Source: JALYUA01 sp038229875
Lineage (GTDB): Bacteria; Acidobacteriota; Thermoanaerobaculia; UBA5066; Gp7-AA6
Reading direction: 5' to 3'
Assembly (NCBI GenBank): GCA_038229875.1
Contig: JBBROA010000114.1
Coordinates: forward strand, 1 to 13,027
Length of the DNA: 13,027 nucleotides
Shown here: positions 6,539-12,808 of the stretch, piece by piece
How positions within the stretch are numbered: the stretch's first letter is position 1
How the letters are laid out: every line of letters begins with the position of its first letter
Translations under genes and position numbers: made by a program
The notes under the pieces: generated by a model
Databases searched by the model: none
Seen by the model: the letters and a program-made list of their open reading frames with translations, nothing else
What the model was told of the DNA's origin: nothing

Positions 6539-7005
6539 CGGGTGATGGTCTTGAAAACACCGGACGACGCGAGCGCCATGGAGTGCGCGGCCTCGTTCAA
6601 GCTCTGTCCTTCGATGTAGTAAGCCGACAGAATCCGCCGGCAGGACGACGAGATCTCGCTCAAGGCCTCCCGAAGGGCAATACGGACCTCGATCCCGACG
6701 GGGTTCTCTCCTGCCGGGCGCTCCTCCTCGAAGGGTTCCCGGAGGACCTCTCCCCTCCTGCGATGGGACGACACGAATCGAACGCATCGCGCCCGAAAAA
6801 CCGCGAACACGAGCCCCTCGGGACTGTGGACGGTTCCGGAATGTCGGAGCAGCTCGAGGGCGGTGTCCTGGATGAGGTCCTCCGAGTCCTGAGAACCAAT
6901 CCCGAAACGCCCCCTCGCAAACGCGAGGAGCTTGCGCTTCTGGGCCGCGTCGTCGAGAAAGGCTTCCGCCACCTCTCGACTCGTCGGATCGACCTGGGCT
7001 TCCAT
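6505..7005 (-). CDS. ECF-type RNA polymerase sigma factor
   Basis: A 166-aa alternative sigma factor. Region 2 runs about 30-85, with the core-binding helix DSEDLIQDTALELLRH and the -10-reading segment VFAVFRARCVRFVSSHRRRG. An acidic linker (REPFEEERPAGENP) leads to region 4 (about 108-165): LREALSEISSSCRRILSAYYIEGQSLNEAAHSMALASSGVF, then a recognition helix with TITRCLKRLRACL for the -35. Length and layout fit ECF factors. The start ATG 7005 has GGAG 13 bases upstream, slightly far. Its 3' end overlaps the start of the zinc-finger/TPR gene, the usual arrangement for translational coupling of a sigma to its anti-sigma. The unit probably autoregulates, as is common for ECF pairs, but I see no obvious duplicated promoter motif. 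The family call is confident; the ECF subgroup is not assigned. Confidence 0.88.
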   Translation of the reverse strand: MEAQVDPTSREVAEAFLDDAAQKRKLLAFARGRFGIGSQDSEDLIQDTALELLRHSGTVHSPEGLVFAVFRARCVRFVSSHRRRGEVLREPFEEERPAGENPVGIEVRIALREALSEISSSCRRILSAYYIEGQSLNEAAHSMALASSGVFKTITRCLKRLRACLN

Positions 7006-7049
7006 CGGCGACGTTTCGCTCCGTTCAGGAATGTGGCGGGGGACCGGGA

Positions 7050-7229
7050 TCAGTGGCCTGTGGAGTCGTCGGGCGATCTCCCCCGCGCTGCCAGCAGGCG
7101 GTGAAGCGACGCGGAGTCTCCGGAGGCGAACAGGAGAGGGTCAAAACCCGCCGTTCTCAGGATTCGGGCGAGCACCGGCCGCATCTCCGAGTCATCGTCG
7201 ACGATCGCGATCCTGGGGCTGCGGCGCAT
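7050..7229 (-). CDS. 59-residue truncated receiver (first half of a response regulator domain)
   Basis: A short gene opening the sigma unit. It begins MRRSPRIAIVDDDSEMRPVL and continues with ARILRTAGFDPLLFASGDSA, an exact match to beta1-alpha1-beta2-alpha2 of a receiver, including the acidic cluster D11-D12-D13 and the AGF/FASG turns. It then runs SLHRLLAARGRSPDDSTGH and stops. Beta3 with the phospho-acceptor Asp, the Thr/Ser switch and the Lys are all missing. Neither other frame downstream resumes a receiver, so a simple frameshift does not explain it; a deletion or a deliberate mini-protein does. The next gene, sigma, starts 44 bases later. The reading frame is protein-like. It may be a decayed remnant or a small protein that competes for kinase or receiver contacts. 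ATG 7229 is the only sensible start; a TACAAT box lies 12 bases upstream. Confidence 0.7.
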   Translation of the reverse strand: MRRSPRIAIVDDDSEMRPVLARILRTAGFDPLLFASGDSASLHRLLAARGRSPDDSTGH

Positions 7230-7241
7230 AAGTGATCGACC

Positions 7242-7247
7242 ATTGTA
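7242..7247 (-). promoter_or_regulatory. Candidate -10 (TACAAT) of the half-receiver/sigma unit
   Basis: TACAAT on the minus strand lies 12 bases before the ATG at 7229. Transcription would start only a few bases before the start codon. No good -35 is seen; 17 bases upstream lies GC-rich hairpin DNA. Single hexamer evidence only. Confidence 0.3.
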
Positions 7248-7257
7248 AGTCGAAGAG

Positions 7258-7296
7258 GCCCCCGGAGGTCCCCGGAGGGCCTTAACGCCCGGGGGC
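7258..7296. promoter_or_regulatory. Strong hairpin in the divergent intergenic region
   Basis: GCCCCCGG (7258-7265) can pair with CCGGGGGC (7289-7296), enclosing two direct copies of CCCCGGAGG (7260-7268 and 7270-7278). On plus it is followed directly by TATTATGATTTT, which carries both the upstream ATG (7301) of the hybrid kinase and a -10-like TATTAT (7297-7302). If transcription starts upstream, the hairpin would lock up the G-rich ribosome-binding region of the kinase. If TATTAT is the -10, the kinase would instead start at ATG 7319 with almost no leader. Confidence 0.4.
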
Positions 7297-7300
7297 TATT

Positions 7301-10048
7301 ATGATTTTGAGACCCGCCATGTTTGAAACCGGGAAGAACGCGGTCAACGGGACCATCCGCGTGCTGCTCGTCAGCACGGCAGAAGGGGCCCAGAAGATCC
7401 TCGCCGAGCTGACGAGCGCCGGCATCGACCCGGAAGTCCTCCGCGCCCGGACGAACGAGGAGCTCGACAAAGCTCTGGATTCCGGATTCTGGGACGTGGC
7501 GATCTGCGACGACGGCGTCCCCGACATGGAAGGCCCCGCGACCCTCCGCCGGATCAAGCGTGTACGCCCGGAGCTGCCGGTGATCCTCATCTCGTTTTCG
7601 TTCGGGGAAACCGTTGCGGCCGCCGCAATGAAGGGAGGCGCCGACGATTTCCTGGCGCAGGGGATGCTCGCCCGGCTCGCGGCGGCGGTCGAGCGCGAGG
7701 TCCGCGTCGCCCGGGCTCGCCGCGGCTGGGAGACGGCCAACCGCGAGTTGAAGGCCGCGGAGGCGCGCATCAACGCGTTTCTCGACAATAGCCCGACCGT
7801 CGCGTTCATGAAGGATGACCAGGGCCGAATGGTCTACGTCAACCGGGTTTTCGAGAGTGTCTTCGGACTCACTCTCGACGCCGTTCGCGGGAAGAAGGAC
7901 TCGGATTGGCTGCCGCCGGAAATCGCTGCGCGCCTCTCGGCCAACGACGACGCGGTGCTCCGCGCGGGAGCCGCGCTCGAGTTTGAGGAGGCGCTTCCCG
8001 CGCCGGACGGCATGCATCAGTGGTCTGTCTTCAAGTTCCCGTTCCAGGATGCAGGCGGAGCGACTTTCGTCGGCGGCATGGCGGCGGACATCACGTTACG
8101 CCGGGAAACCGAGGACGCGTTGAGGACCTCGGAGGCTCTTCACCAGGAGCTCATTGAGCACGGGCAGGTTCTTCTGTGCACCCATGCTCTGGACGGTCGG
8201 ATTCTGGCGGTCAACGCCAACGCGAGCCGGTCGCTGGGCTTTGCGCCCGGCAAACTTCCCAGGGGCCGCAGGATCCAGGACATCCTCGATCTGGAGAGCC
8301 AGGCCGAGTTTCCGGAATACCTGAAGAAGATCCGCGAGACCGGGTCGGCCAGCGGCGTCATGGTCGTTCGTACCCGCGGAGGCGAGCGGCGCCATTGGGA
8401 GTACCGCAACACACTCAGATCCGATCCGGGACGCGAGCCGTTCGTCCAGGGACTCGCGCTCGACATTACGGATCGCGTCGAGGCCGAGGAAGCCCTCGAA
8501 GAGGCGCGGCAGTTCTCCGAACAGATCATCGCGAGTGCGGGTGAGGGGATCGTCGTGTACGGCCCCGATCTTCGCTTTCGCCTCTGGAATCGCTTCATGG
8601 AAGAGATGACGGGACTCTCGAGGGAAAGTGTCCTCGGCCGCTCGCTCGGCGAGGTGTTTCCGGATCAGGAGATCGAGACCGGCGCGCTGGTGGCTCGGGC
8701 CCTCGCCGGTGAAAAGATGTCCTCGCCCCCAACGGCTTTTCAGATCGTGCAGACCGGGCGCTCCGGCTGGGTGACGACGACCTTTTCACCGCACCGCAAT
8801 TCGTTCGGCAGAATCGTCGGCGTCATCGGGGTCGTCGACGACGTGACCGAACGCCGGCGTCTCGAAGAGCAGTTTCTCCAGTCGCAGAAGATGGAGGCGA
8901 TCGGCCGACTGGCGGGAGGGATCGCTCACGACTTCAACAACCTGCTCACGGCGATCTTGGGCTACTCCGACCTGCTGCTGTCGCAGCTGCCCGCCGGCGA
9001 CGGGTCCCGGGGCGACCTCGAAGAGATCCAGAAAGCGGGCGAACGCGCGGCTTCCCTGACCAGGCAGCTGCTCGCCTTCTCGCGGCAGCAGATGCTCGAG
9101 CCGAAGGTGCTCGACTTGAACGCGCTCGTCGCGAATCTGCAGAAGATGCTTCAGCGCATCATCGGAGAGGACATCGCGTTCGTCACTCGTTTCGATCCCG
9201 CCCTCGGGCCGGTGCGCGCGGATCCGGTCCAGCTCGAGCAGGTCGTCGTCAACCTCGCGGTGAACTCCCGCGACGCCATGCCGTCCGGTGGAGAGCTCGT
9301 CATCGAGACGCGCCAGATCGAGCTCGAAGCGCCGATGGTTCTCGGAAGGTCGGCGATCCCGGCTGGCCGCTATTCGATCCTGGAGGTCCGGGACACCGGA
9401 ACCGGGATGGACGCTGGCGTCAGAGAACGGATCTTCGAGCCGTTCTTCACGACCAAGGAAAAGGGAAAGGGAACCGGCCTAGGGCTCGCGACCGCGTACG
9501 GCATCGTCCAGCAGAGCGGCGGGCAGATCCTTTGCGACAGCCAGCCCGGCGAGGGAACCCGGTTTCGCATCTACCTTCCGACGTCCGCCGGAGCTCCGGA
9601 CCCTCCGGAGGACGCGCGCGTGCGGACAGGGCGCGAAAACCAGGCGCTTGCCCGGACCGTGCTCTTAGTCGAGGACGAGGACGGGGTCCGCAGCCTGTGC
9701 CGGAAGCTTCTGGAGAGCGAAGGTTACCGGGTGATCGAGGCCGCGAGCGGCGATCAGGCTCTCGAGATCGTCACCTCCGGCTCCGAGACGATCCATCTGC
9801 TTCTCACGGACGTGGTCATGCCGGGAATGACCGGGCCACAACTCTCCGTCCGGGTTCGCGAGCTACGCCCGGGGATCCGCATCCTGTTCATGTCGGGCTA
9901 CACCGACACGGCGCACACTCAGCTCGAAGAGGATGCGTTCCTGATTCAGAAACCCTTCACTCCTCAGAGTCTGTTCCATCGCGTCCTTCAGGCGCTCGAG
10001 GGCGAGGCGGCCGGTGGAGACCCGGTGGTACGCTCTTCGTCTCCGTGA
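7301..10048 (+). CDS. Soluble hybrid histidine kinase: degenerate receiver, three PAS, HisKA, HATPase, receiver
   Basis: 915 aa, no membrane segment, so a cytoplasmic sensor. (1) N-terminal receiver fold, about 20-125: the acidic pair is replaced by S25-T26 (LLVSTAEG) and the conserved Lys by Q120 (FLAQG), although Asp remains at 70-71 (AICDDGVP). It is probably non-phosphorylated. (2) Three PAS domains: about 155-275 (starting INAFLDNSPTVAFMKDDQG), 275-395 (HGQVLLCTHALDGRILAVN) and 401-525 (SAGEGIVVYGPDLRFRLWN); none shows an obvious haem or flavin signature. (3) HisKA with phospho-accepting H543 in IAHDFNN. (4) HATPase with N655 (NLAVNSRDAM), D698 (DTGTGM) and GTGLGL. (5) Receiver with D837 (LLTDVVMP) and K884 (LIQKPF), complete. 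It likely autophosphorylates and relays to its own receiver and on to partners. The stop overlaps the next gene start as GTGA. The start is 7301, or 7319 (MFETGKNAV), without domain loss. Confidence 0.93.
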   Translation: MILRPAMFETGKNAVNGTIRVLLVSTAEGAQKILAELTSAGIDPEVLRARTNEELDKALDSGFWDVAICDDGVPDMEGPATLRRIKRVRPELPVILISFSFGETVAAAAMKGGADDFLAQGMLARLAAAVEREVRVARARRGWETANRELKAAEARINAFLDNSPTVAFMKDDQGRMVYVNRVFESVFGLTLDAVRGKKDSDWLPPEIAARLSANDDAVLRAGAALEFEEALPAPDGMHQWSVFKFPFQDAGGATFVGGMAADITLRRETEDALRTSEALHQELIEHGQVLLCTHALDGRILAVNANASRSLGFAPGKLPRGRRIQDILDLESQAEFPEYLKKIRETGSASGVMVVRTRGGERRHWEYRNTLRSDPGREPFVQGLALDITDRVEAEEALEEARQFSEQIIASAGEGIVVYGPDLRFRLWNRFMEEMTGLSRESVLGRSLGEVFPDQEIETGALVARALAGEKMSSPPTAFQIVQTGRSGWVTTTFSPHRNSFGRIVGVIGVVDDVTERRRLEEQFLQSQKMEAIGRLAGGIAHDFNNLLTAILGYSDLLLSQLPAGDGSRGDLEEIQKAGERAASLTRQLLAFSRQQMLEPKVLDLNALVANLQKMLQRIIGEDIAFVTRFDPALGPVRADPVQLEQVVVNLAVNSRDAMPSGGELVIETRQIELEAPMVLGRSAIPAGRYSILEVRDTGTGMDAGVRERIFEPFFTTKEKGKGTGLGLATAYGIVQQSGGQILCDSQPGEGTRFRIYLPTSAGAPDPPEDARVRTGRENQALARTVLLVEDEDGVRSLCRKLLESEGYRVIEAASGDQALEIVTSGSETIHLLLTDVVMPGMTGPQLSVRVRELRPGIRILFMSGYTDTAHTQLEEDAFLIQKPFTPQSLFHRVLQALEGEAAGGDPVVRSSSP

Positions 10049-11052
10049 ACTCCCAGACTGACGCCCCGGGTCCGGCTGGATTCTCGCTCGGCCACGTCCT
10101 GGTCGTGGACGACGACCCCGAAATCCGGCGTCTTCTCGGTCAGATGCTCCGGCCCGCCGGATATCTGGTCCACGAGTACGGGACGGCCGGCGAGGGCCTC
10201 CTGGCGATCCGCACCGATTGTCCGGACCTCGTCCTTCTGGACCTCGAGCTTCCCGACCGCAGCGGCCACGACGTCCTGGAAGAGATCCGTTCCGACCCCG
10301 TCACGCGCCTGCTCCCCGTGGTCATGTTGACGGGGCACGCCGGACGGCACGAGAAGATCCGCGCGTTGCGGGAAGGCGTCACCGACTTCATCGCGAAGCC
10401 GTTCTCCCCCGAGGAGCTCCTGCCCCGCGTCCGCTCGCTCGTCACGCTGAAGCAGTTCGCGGACGAGTTCGAGCACGCCGAGCGAGTGATTCTGACTCTC
10501 GCACGGACGATCGACGCGCGCGACCCGTACACCGCGGGTCACAGCGGGCGCGTCGCCGAGTACGCCGACCGGCTCGCTCTCCGGATAGGGCTCGACACGG
10601 CCGTGCGGTCGGAGATGCGGCGGGGAGCCCTTTTCCACGACATCGGAAAGATCGTGATCCCCGATGCGATTCTGCACAAGCCCGGCGCGCTGACTCCCGA
10701 GGAACGCGGCGTCGTCGAACAGCATCCCTCGATGGGCGAGGAGCTCCTCTCCCCGATGTTGACGATGCGCAAGATTCTTCCGGTCGTCTCCGGGCATCAC
10801 GAGAAGCTCGACGGTTCCGGTTATCCCGCGGGTCTTTCAGGCTCCGAGATCCCGACGACAGTGAGGATCGTCACGGTCGCGGACATCTACGACGCTCTGA
10901 CGAGCGACCGCGCTTACCGGCAGGCCCGCAAGCGAGAGACGGCCTTCGAGATCCTCGTTGACGGCGTCGAGAAGGGCTGGTGGGACGGGGACGTCGTCCG
11001 CGAGCTCCGCGCCGCCGCCGCAGCCGGCGAGCTCGGAAGCGCTGGAGAGTGA
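10045..11052 (+). CDS. RpfG-like response regulator: receiver plus HD-GYP c-di-GMP phosphodiesterase
   Basis: 335 aa. The receiver covers about 17-135: acidic cluster D22-D24 (VLVVDDDPE), phospho-acceptor D66 (LVLLDLELP), switch Thr in VVMLTGHAG, Lys in FIAKPF. A helix (LVTLKQFADEFEHAERVI) leads to an HD-GYP domain: DARDPYTAGHSGRVAEYA, catalytic H198-D199 (LFHDIGKIVIPD), KPGALTPEE, H251-H252-E253 with D256-G-S-G-Y260-P261, and IVTVADIYDALTSDRAYR. All metal-binding and GYP signature residues are present, so it should hydrolyse the second messenger c-di-GMP under control of phosphorylation. The GTG at 10045 overlaps the kinase stop as GTGA, meaning translational coupling to the hybrid kinase that most likely phosphorylates it. 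Its own stop overlaps the next GTG the same way. Family assignment is certain; partner choice is inferred from the operon. Confidence 0.95.
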   Translation: MNSQTDAPGPAGFSLGHVLVVDDDPEIRRLLGQMLRPAGYLVHEYGTAGEGLLAIRTDCPDLVLLDLELPDRSGHDVLEEIRSDPVTRLLPVVMLTGHAGRHEKIRALREGVTDFIAKPFSPEELLPRVRSLVTLKQFADEFEHAERVILTLARTIDARDPYTAGHSGRVAEYADRLALRIGLDTAVRSEMRRGALFHDIGKIVIPDAILHKPGALTPEERGVVEQHPSMGEELLSPMLTMRKILPVVSGHHEKLDGSGYPAGLSGSEIPTTVRIVTVADIYDALTSDRAYRQARKRETAFEILVDGVEKGWWDGDVVRELRAAAAAGELGSAGE

Positions 11053-11750
11053 CTCCGCACTCCGACGGCGCGGCCCGGCTGACGACCCGGGTCGCCGCGC
11101 GGACGGTCCACGACCTGAACAACATCGCGGCTGTCCTCTCCGGTCACCTCTACCTGCTGCGGAGCGGAGCCGAGTCCCCGGAACAGGGATACGACGCCAT
11201 GGACACCGCGATGGAAAATCTCAAGCGGTTGACCGCCGGCCTCTGCACGCTCGCTGGCCTCGGAGTCGCCGAGCGGGAGCCGGTCCAGATCCACGAGCTC
11301 GTGGAGTCGGCCGCCGCGGCGATAGGTCCGGGCCGGACCGCGGAGCTCGACCTCGATCCGGGGGTTCGCGAGATTCTCGCGCGCCCCGCCGACATCACGA
11401 AGGCCCTCGAGGCGCTGCTGGCCAACGCGTCGGAGGCGAGCGTGCCGGGTCAGCCGGTGCGCGTCTCGACGCACCAGTCCGCCGACGGAACGGTGGTCAT
11501 CCTCGTTGAGGATTCGGGAGGAGGGGTCCCGAATGAGATTTGGAAGCGAAACTTCGACCCGTTCTTCACGACCAAGGGGATCAAGGGACGAGGGATCGGA
11601 GTCACACTCGCGGCGACCGCCGCGGCTCTCGAATCCGGCTCCCTTGAAATTTCGAACCGCGCGGGCGGCGGCACGACCGCGACGCTCTCTCTGCGCGGAA
11701 GCGTCGAGGGTGTCCTGCCGGCTTCGGGTAGTTCCCGGTCCCGCGGTTAG
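11049..11750 (+). CDS. Minimal sensor-less histidine kinase
   Basis: 233 aa from GTG 11049, overlapping the HD-GYP stop as GTGA. It has no sensor or membrane part. The dimerisation/phosphoacceptor helix carries H21 in TVHDLNNIAAVLSGHLYLL, the HDxNN type also seen in the large kinase of this operon (HDFNN). The ATPase domain follows: N-box LEALLANASEA, G1 EDSGGGVP, a phenylalanine-rich FDPFFTTKGIKGRGIG that merges F- and G2-boxes, and a final GTTATLSLRG strand. Boxes are complete though G2 reads GRGIG rather than GTGLG. The C-terminal 20 residues are Ser/Gly-rich. Known relatives can act as phosphotransfer partners, or as kinases driven by partner proteins. It could be a second donor for the HD-GYP receiver, a phosphatase for it, or, if ATP binding is weak, a His phosphotransfer hub. 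A GGAAG sits 9 bases before the start. Confidence 0.88.
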   Translation: MTPHSDGAARLTTRVAARTVHDLNNIAAVLSGHLYLLRSGAESPEQGYDAMDTAMENLKRLTAGLCTLAGLGVAEREPVQIHELVESAAAAIGPGRTAELDLDPGVREILARPADITKALEALLANASEASVPGQPVRVSTHQSADGTVVILVEDSGGGVPNEIWKRNFDPFFTTKGIKGRGIGVTLAATAAALESGSLEISNRAGGGTTATLSLRGSVEGVLPASGSSRSRG

Positions 11751-11762
11751 CGCCCGCTTTTT
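11743..11762 (+). terminator. Terminator overlapping the stop of the signalling operon
   Basis: Stem GCGG (11743-11746), 7-base loop, stem CCGC (11754-11757), then TTTTT (11758-11762). It covers the TAG stop of the last kinase gene and reaches the TAA of the converging gene on the other strand. The stem is short but GC-only with a T-run, so it is plausible as an intrinsic terminator. Confidence 0.45.
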
Positions 11763-12117
11763 ACGAATCTCCGTCGCCGCCCAGATGGCCGGCAAAGGCC
11801 GTCTTCCATCTGCCGTCTAACGGCCGGGCTGCGGAATCAGGGCTCGGCACGGTCAGCGACACCCGCTCCGGGGTTCCCGTTGAGGAGACAGACAGCTTCG
11901 GGGACTCGTTGCCGATCGCGGTCGGGCGGGGCGAAGGGATCTCGGTCCGCGCAGCCACGAGGTCCAGTCCGGAGACCGGCGCCGGGACGAGAACACCCGC
12001 GTGTCGTTCCACCCGGACACCCACAATCGTCGTTCCGGAGCGGGACCCGCCCTGAGCGGTGACGCAGAGGAGGAGCGAGGCCGCCGTGAGACCGAAGAAC
12101 CGGGCGGCCCGACGGAT
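11761..12117 (-). CDS. Probable small exported protein with no standard start codon
   Basis: I do not recognise the family. The frame is open from 12162 (after an in-frame TAG at 12163-12165) down to TAA 11761. It encodes a clear signal peptide, IRRAARFFGLTAASLLLCVTAQG, followed by a mature part starting SRSGTTIVGVRVERHAGVLV and ending in a Gly/Asp-rich tail (GHLGGDGDS). No ATG, GTG or TTG precedes the signal peptide; the first is GTG 12024, which would drop it. ATC at 12117 directly precedes the RRAARFF n-region, and the coordinate given here is that codon. The ATG at 12136 (MGANTN...) is out of frame by one base and would join the signal peptide if one A near 12116-12121 were absent. So the gene is either frameshifted, or mis-sequenced, or uses a rare start. 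It lies 3' of the DUF4402 gene on the same strand, perhaps in its operon. Confidence 0.45.
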   Translation of the reverse strand: MRRAARFFGLTAASLLLCVTAQGGSRSGTTIVGVRVERHAGVLVPAPVSGLDLVAARTEIPSPRPTAIGNESPKLSVSSTGTPERVSLTVPSPDSAARPLDGRWKTAFAGHLGGDGDS

Positions 12118-12130
12118 TGTTCGTGTTTGC

Positions 12131-12146
12131 TCCCATGCCCATGGGA
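12131..12146. repeat. Inverted repeat TCCCATG-CATGGGA
   Basis: Seven-base arms TCCCATG and CATGGGA separated by 2 bases. It lies between the DUF4402 gene and the exported-protein frame and contains the two candidate ATG codons of the latter on the minus strand. Could be an operator or a hairpin masking the start; chance is possible. Confidence 0.35.
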
Positions 12147-12199
12147 GAGAGCAACGGCGAGGCTAACCGACCGAGTCGAGTAAGTTGTCCGGGGTTTGA

Positions 12200-12667
12200 T
12201 CAGTTATAGGCGATCGTGACCGGGAAGCTGCCGGCATAGCTGCCGGACAGCTGCCCCGCGGGGATCCGGAGGTCGGCGCCGACGGCGATCGTCGACGAGC
12301 CATTCGAACCGAGCCTTCTCTCGCCCGCAGCGCGGAACCCGGTCACTTCGAGCTCCGTTCCATGGCCCCGGACCACCGCGGTCTCAGGCAGCGCGACGGC
12401 GAAGGTCGAGTTCAACCCGCCGCCGACCCGAAACCGCGCGAGCGTCGGAGAGTCGCTGCCGCCGGGCTGAGAGAGATCCACCGTCACGGCCTCGCCGGAG
12501 ATGCGCGAGAGCGTCACCGCGCCGCTTGCCGTCTCTTCGCCCGCCGGGCCGAGGACCGTCGCGGAGACCAGGGCGGTCGCCGTGGCGGCTGTGGCCGCGG
12601 AGGCGGCACAGAAGAGAACACCGAAGGCGGCGAAAATGAGAGCGGTGTGTGAGGTGGCAAGTTTCAT
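12200..12667 (-). CDS. Exported DUF4402-type protein
   Basis: 155 aa. Signal peptide: MKLATSHTALIFAAFGVLFCAASAATA with cleavage after an Ala-x-Ala near residue 25-27. The mature chain is a beta-rich domain: ALVSATVLGPAGEETASGAV, then VTVDLSQPGG, a middle FAVALPETAVVRG, and the ending SGSYAGSFPVTIAYN. The closing pattern of Gly-x-Tyr-x-Gly-x-Phe-x-Val-Thr-x-x-Tyr-Asn is the hallmark of DUF4402 (PF14352), a family of small exported proteins that in some genomes sits with chaperone-usher fimbrial genes. No chaperone or usher is visible here. Start: ATG 12667 has GGAGAG 8-9 bases upstream and begins right at the signal peptide; the frame is open to 12724 but that extension is not protein-like. 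A 19-bp inverted repeat and an insertion-sequence end lie upstream. Export is sure; a surface or fimbrial role is inferred from family members. Confidence 0.8.
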   Translation of the reverse strand: MKLATSHTALIFAAFGVLFCAASAATAATATALVSATVLGPAGEETASGAVTLSRISGEAVTVDLSQPGGSDSPTLARFRVGGGLNSTFAVALPETAVVRGHGTELEVTGFRAAGERRLGSNGSSTIAVGADLRIPAGQLSGSYAGSFPVTIAYN

Positions 12668-12737
12668 TTTTTTCTCTCTCCGCCGAAGAGAGATTGCAGG
12701 AGCCCTGCCAGCCCACGCCTGCATCTAACCCATTACA

Positions 12738-12756
12738 ATAGAGTACTTGACTCTAT
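12738..12756. promoter_or_regulatory. 19-bp inverted repeat upstream of the DUF4402 gene
   Basis: Perfect 7-base arms ATAGAGT and ACTCTAT around a 5-base centre, 71 bases before the DUF4402 ATG. It is AT-rich inside GC-rich DNA, and next to it the minus strand reads TGTAAT (12731-12736), a plausible -10. The position suits an operator at the -35 region for a dimeric regulator. The forward strand also reads TTGACT in the centre, with no matching -10. Confidence 0.45.
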
Positions 12757-12779
12757 GCTGCGAAGCCGTGGGGGCGTCT

Positions 12780-12808
12780 GAGACGGCTCGTGAGACAGTC
12801 TCTGAGAC
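12780..12808. repeat. Three GAGAC repeats at exact 12-bp spacing, probable IS end
   Basis: GAGAC begins at 12780, 12792 and 12804, and the intervening GTCTC makes the overlapping palindromes GAGAC-A-GTCTC and GTCTC-T-GAGAC (12792-12808). This lies about 60-90 bases beyond the stop of the IS481-like transposase, where the terminal inverted repeat of such an element would be. The matching other end is outside the window, so the boundary is not proven. Confidence 0.45.

Noticed and set aside
4556..6619. Open frame of 687 codons on the plus strand
   Set aside because: It is exactly antisense to the receiver and zinc-finger/TPR genes, rich in Arg/Glu/Gly/Pro without any domain, and opposes two clear families. 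It is an artefact of high G+C.
7006..7229. Half receiver as one part of a frameshifted full receiver
   Set aside because: The other two frames downstream were read and neither shows a beta3 Asp strand, switch residue or Lys motif; only 44 bases remain before the sigma start.
7157..8017. Minus-strand frame of 286 codons crossing the divergent region
   Set aside because: Antisense to the hybrid kinase and out of frame with the half receiver; no domain.
10914..11795. Minus-strand frame of 293 codons
   Set aside because: Antisense to the small histidine kinase, whose boxes are unambiguous on the plus strand.
12780..12808. CRISPR-like short repeats
   Set aside because: Units are 5 bases with 7-base spacers, far too short; the context is an insertion sequence end.
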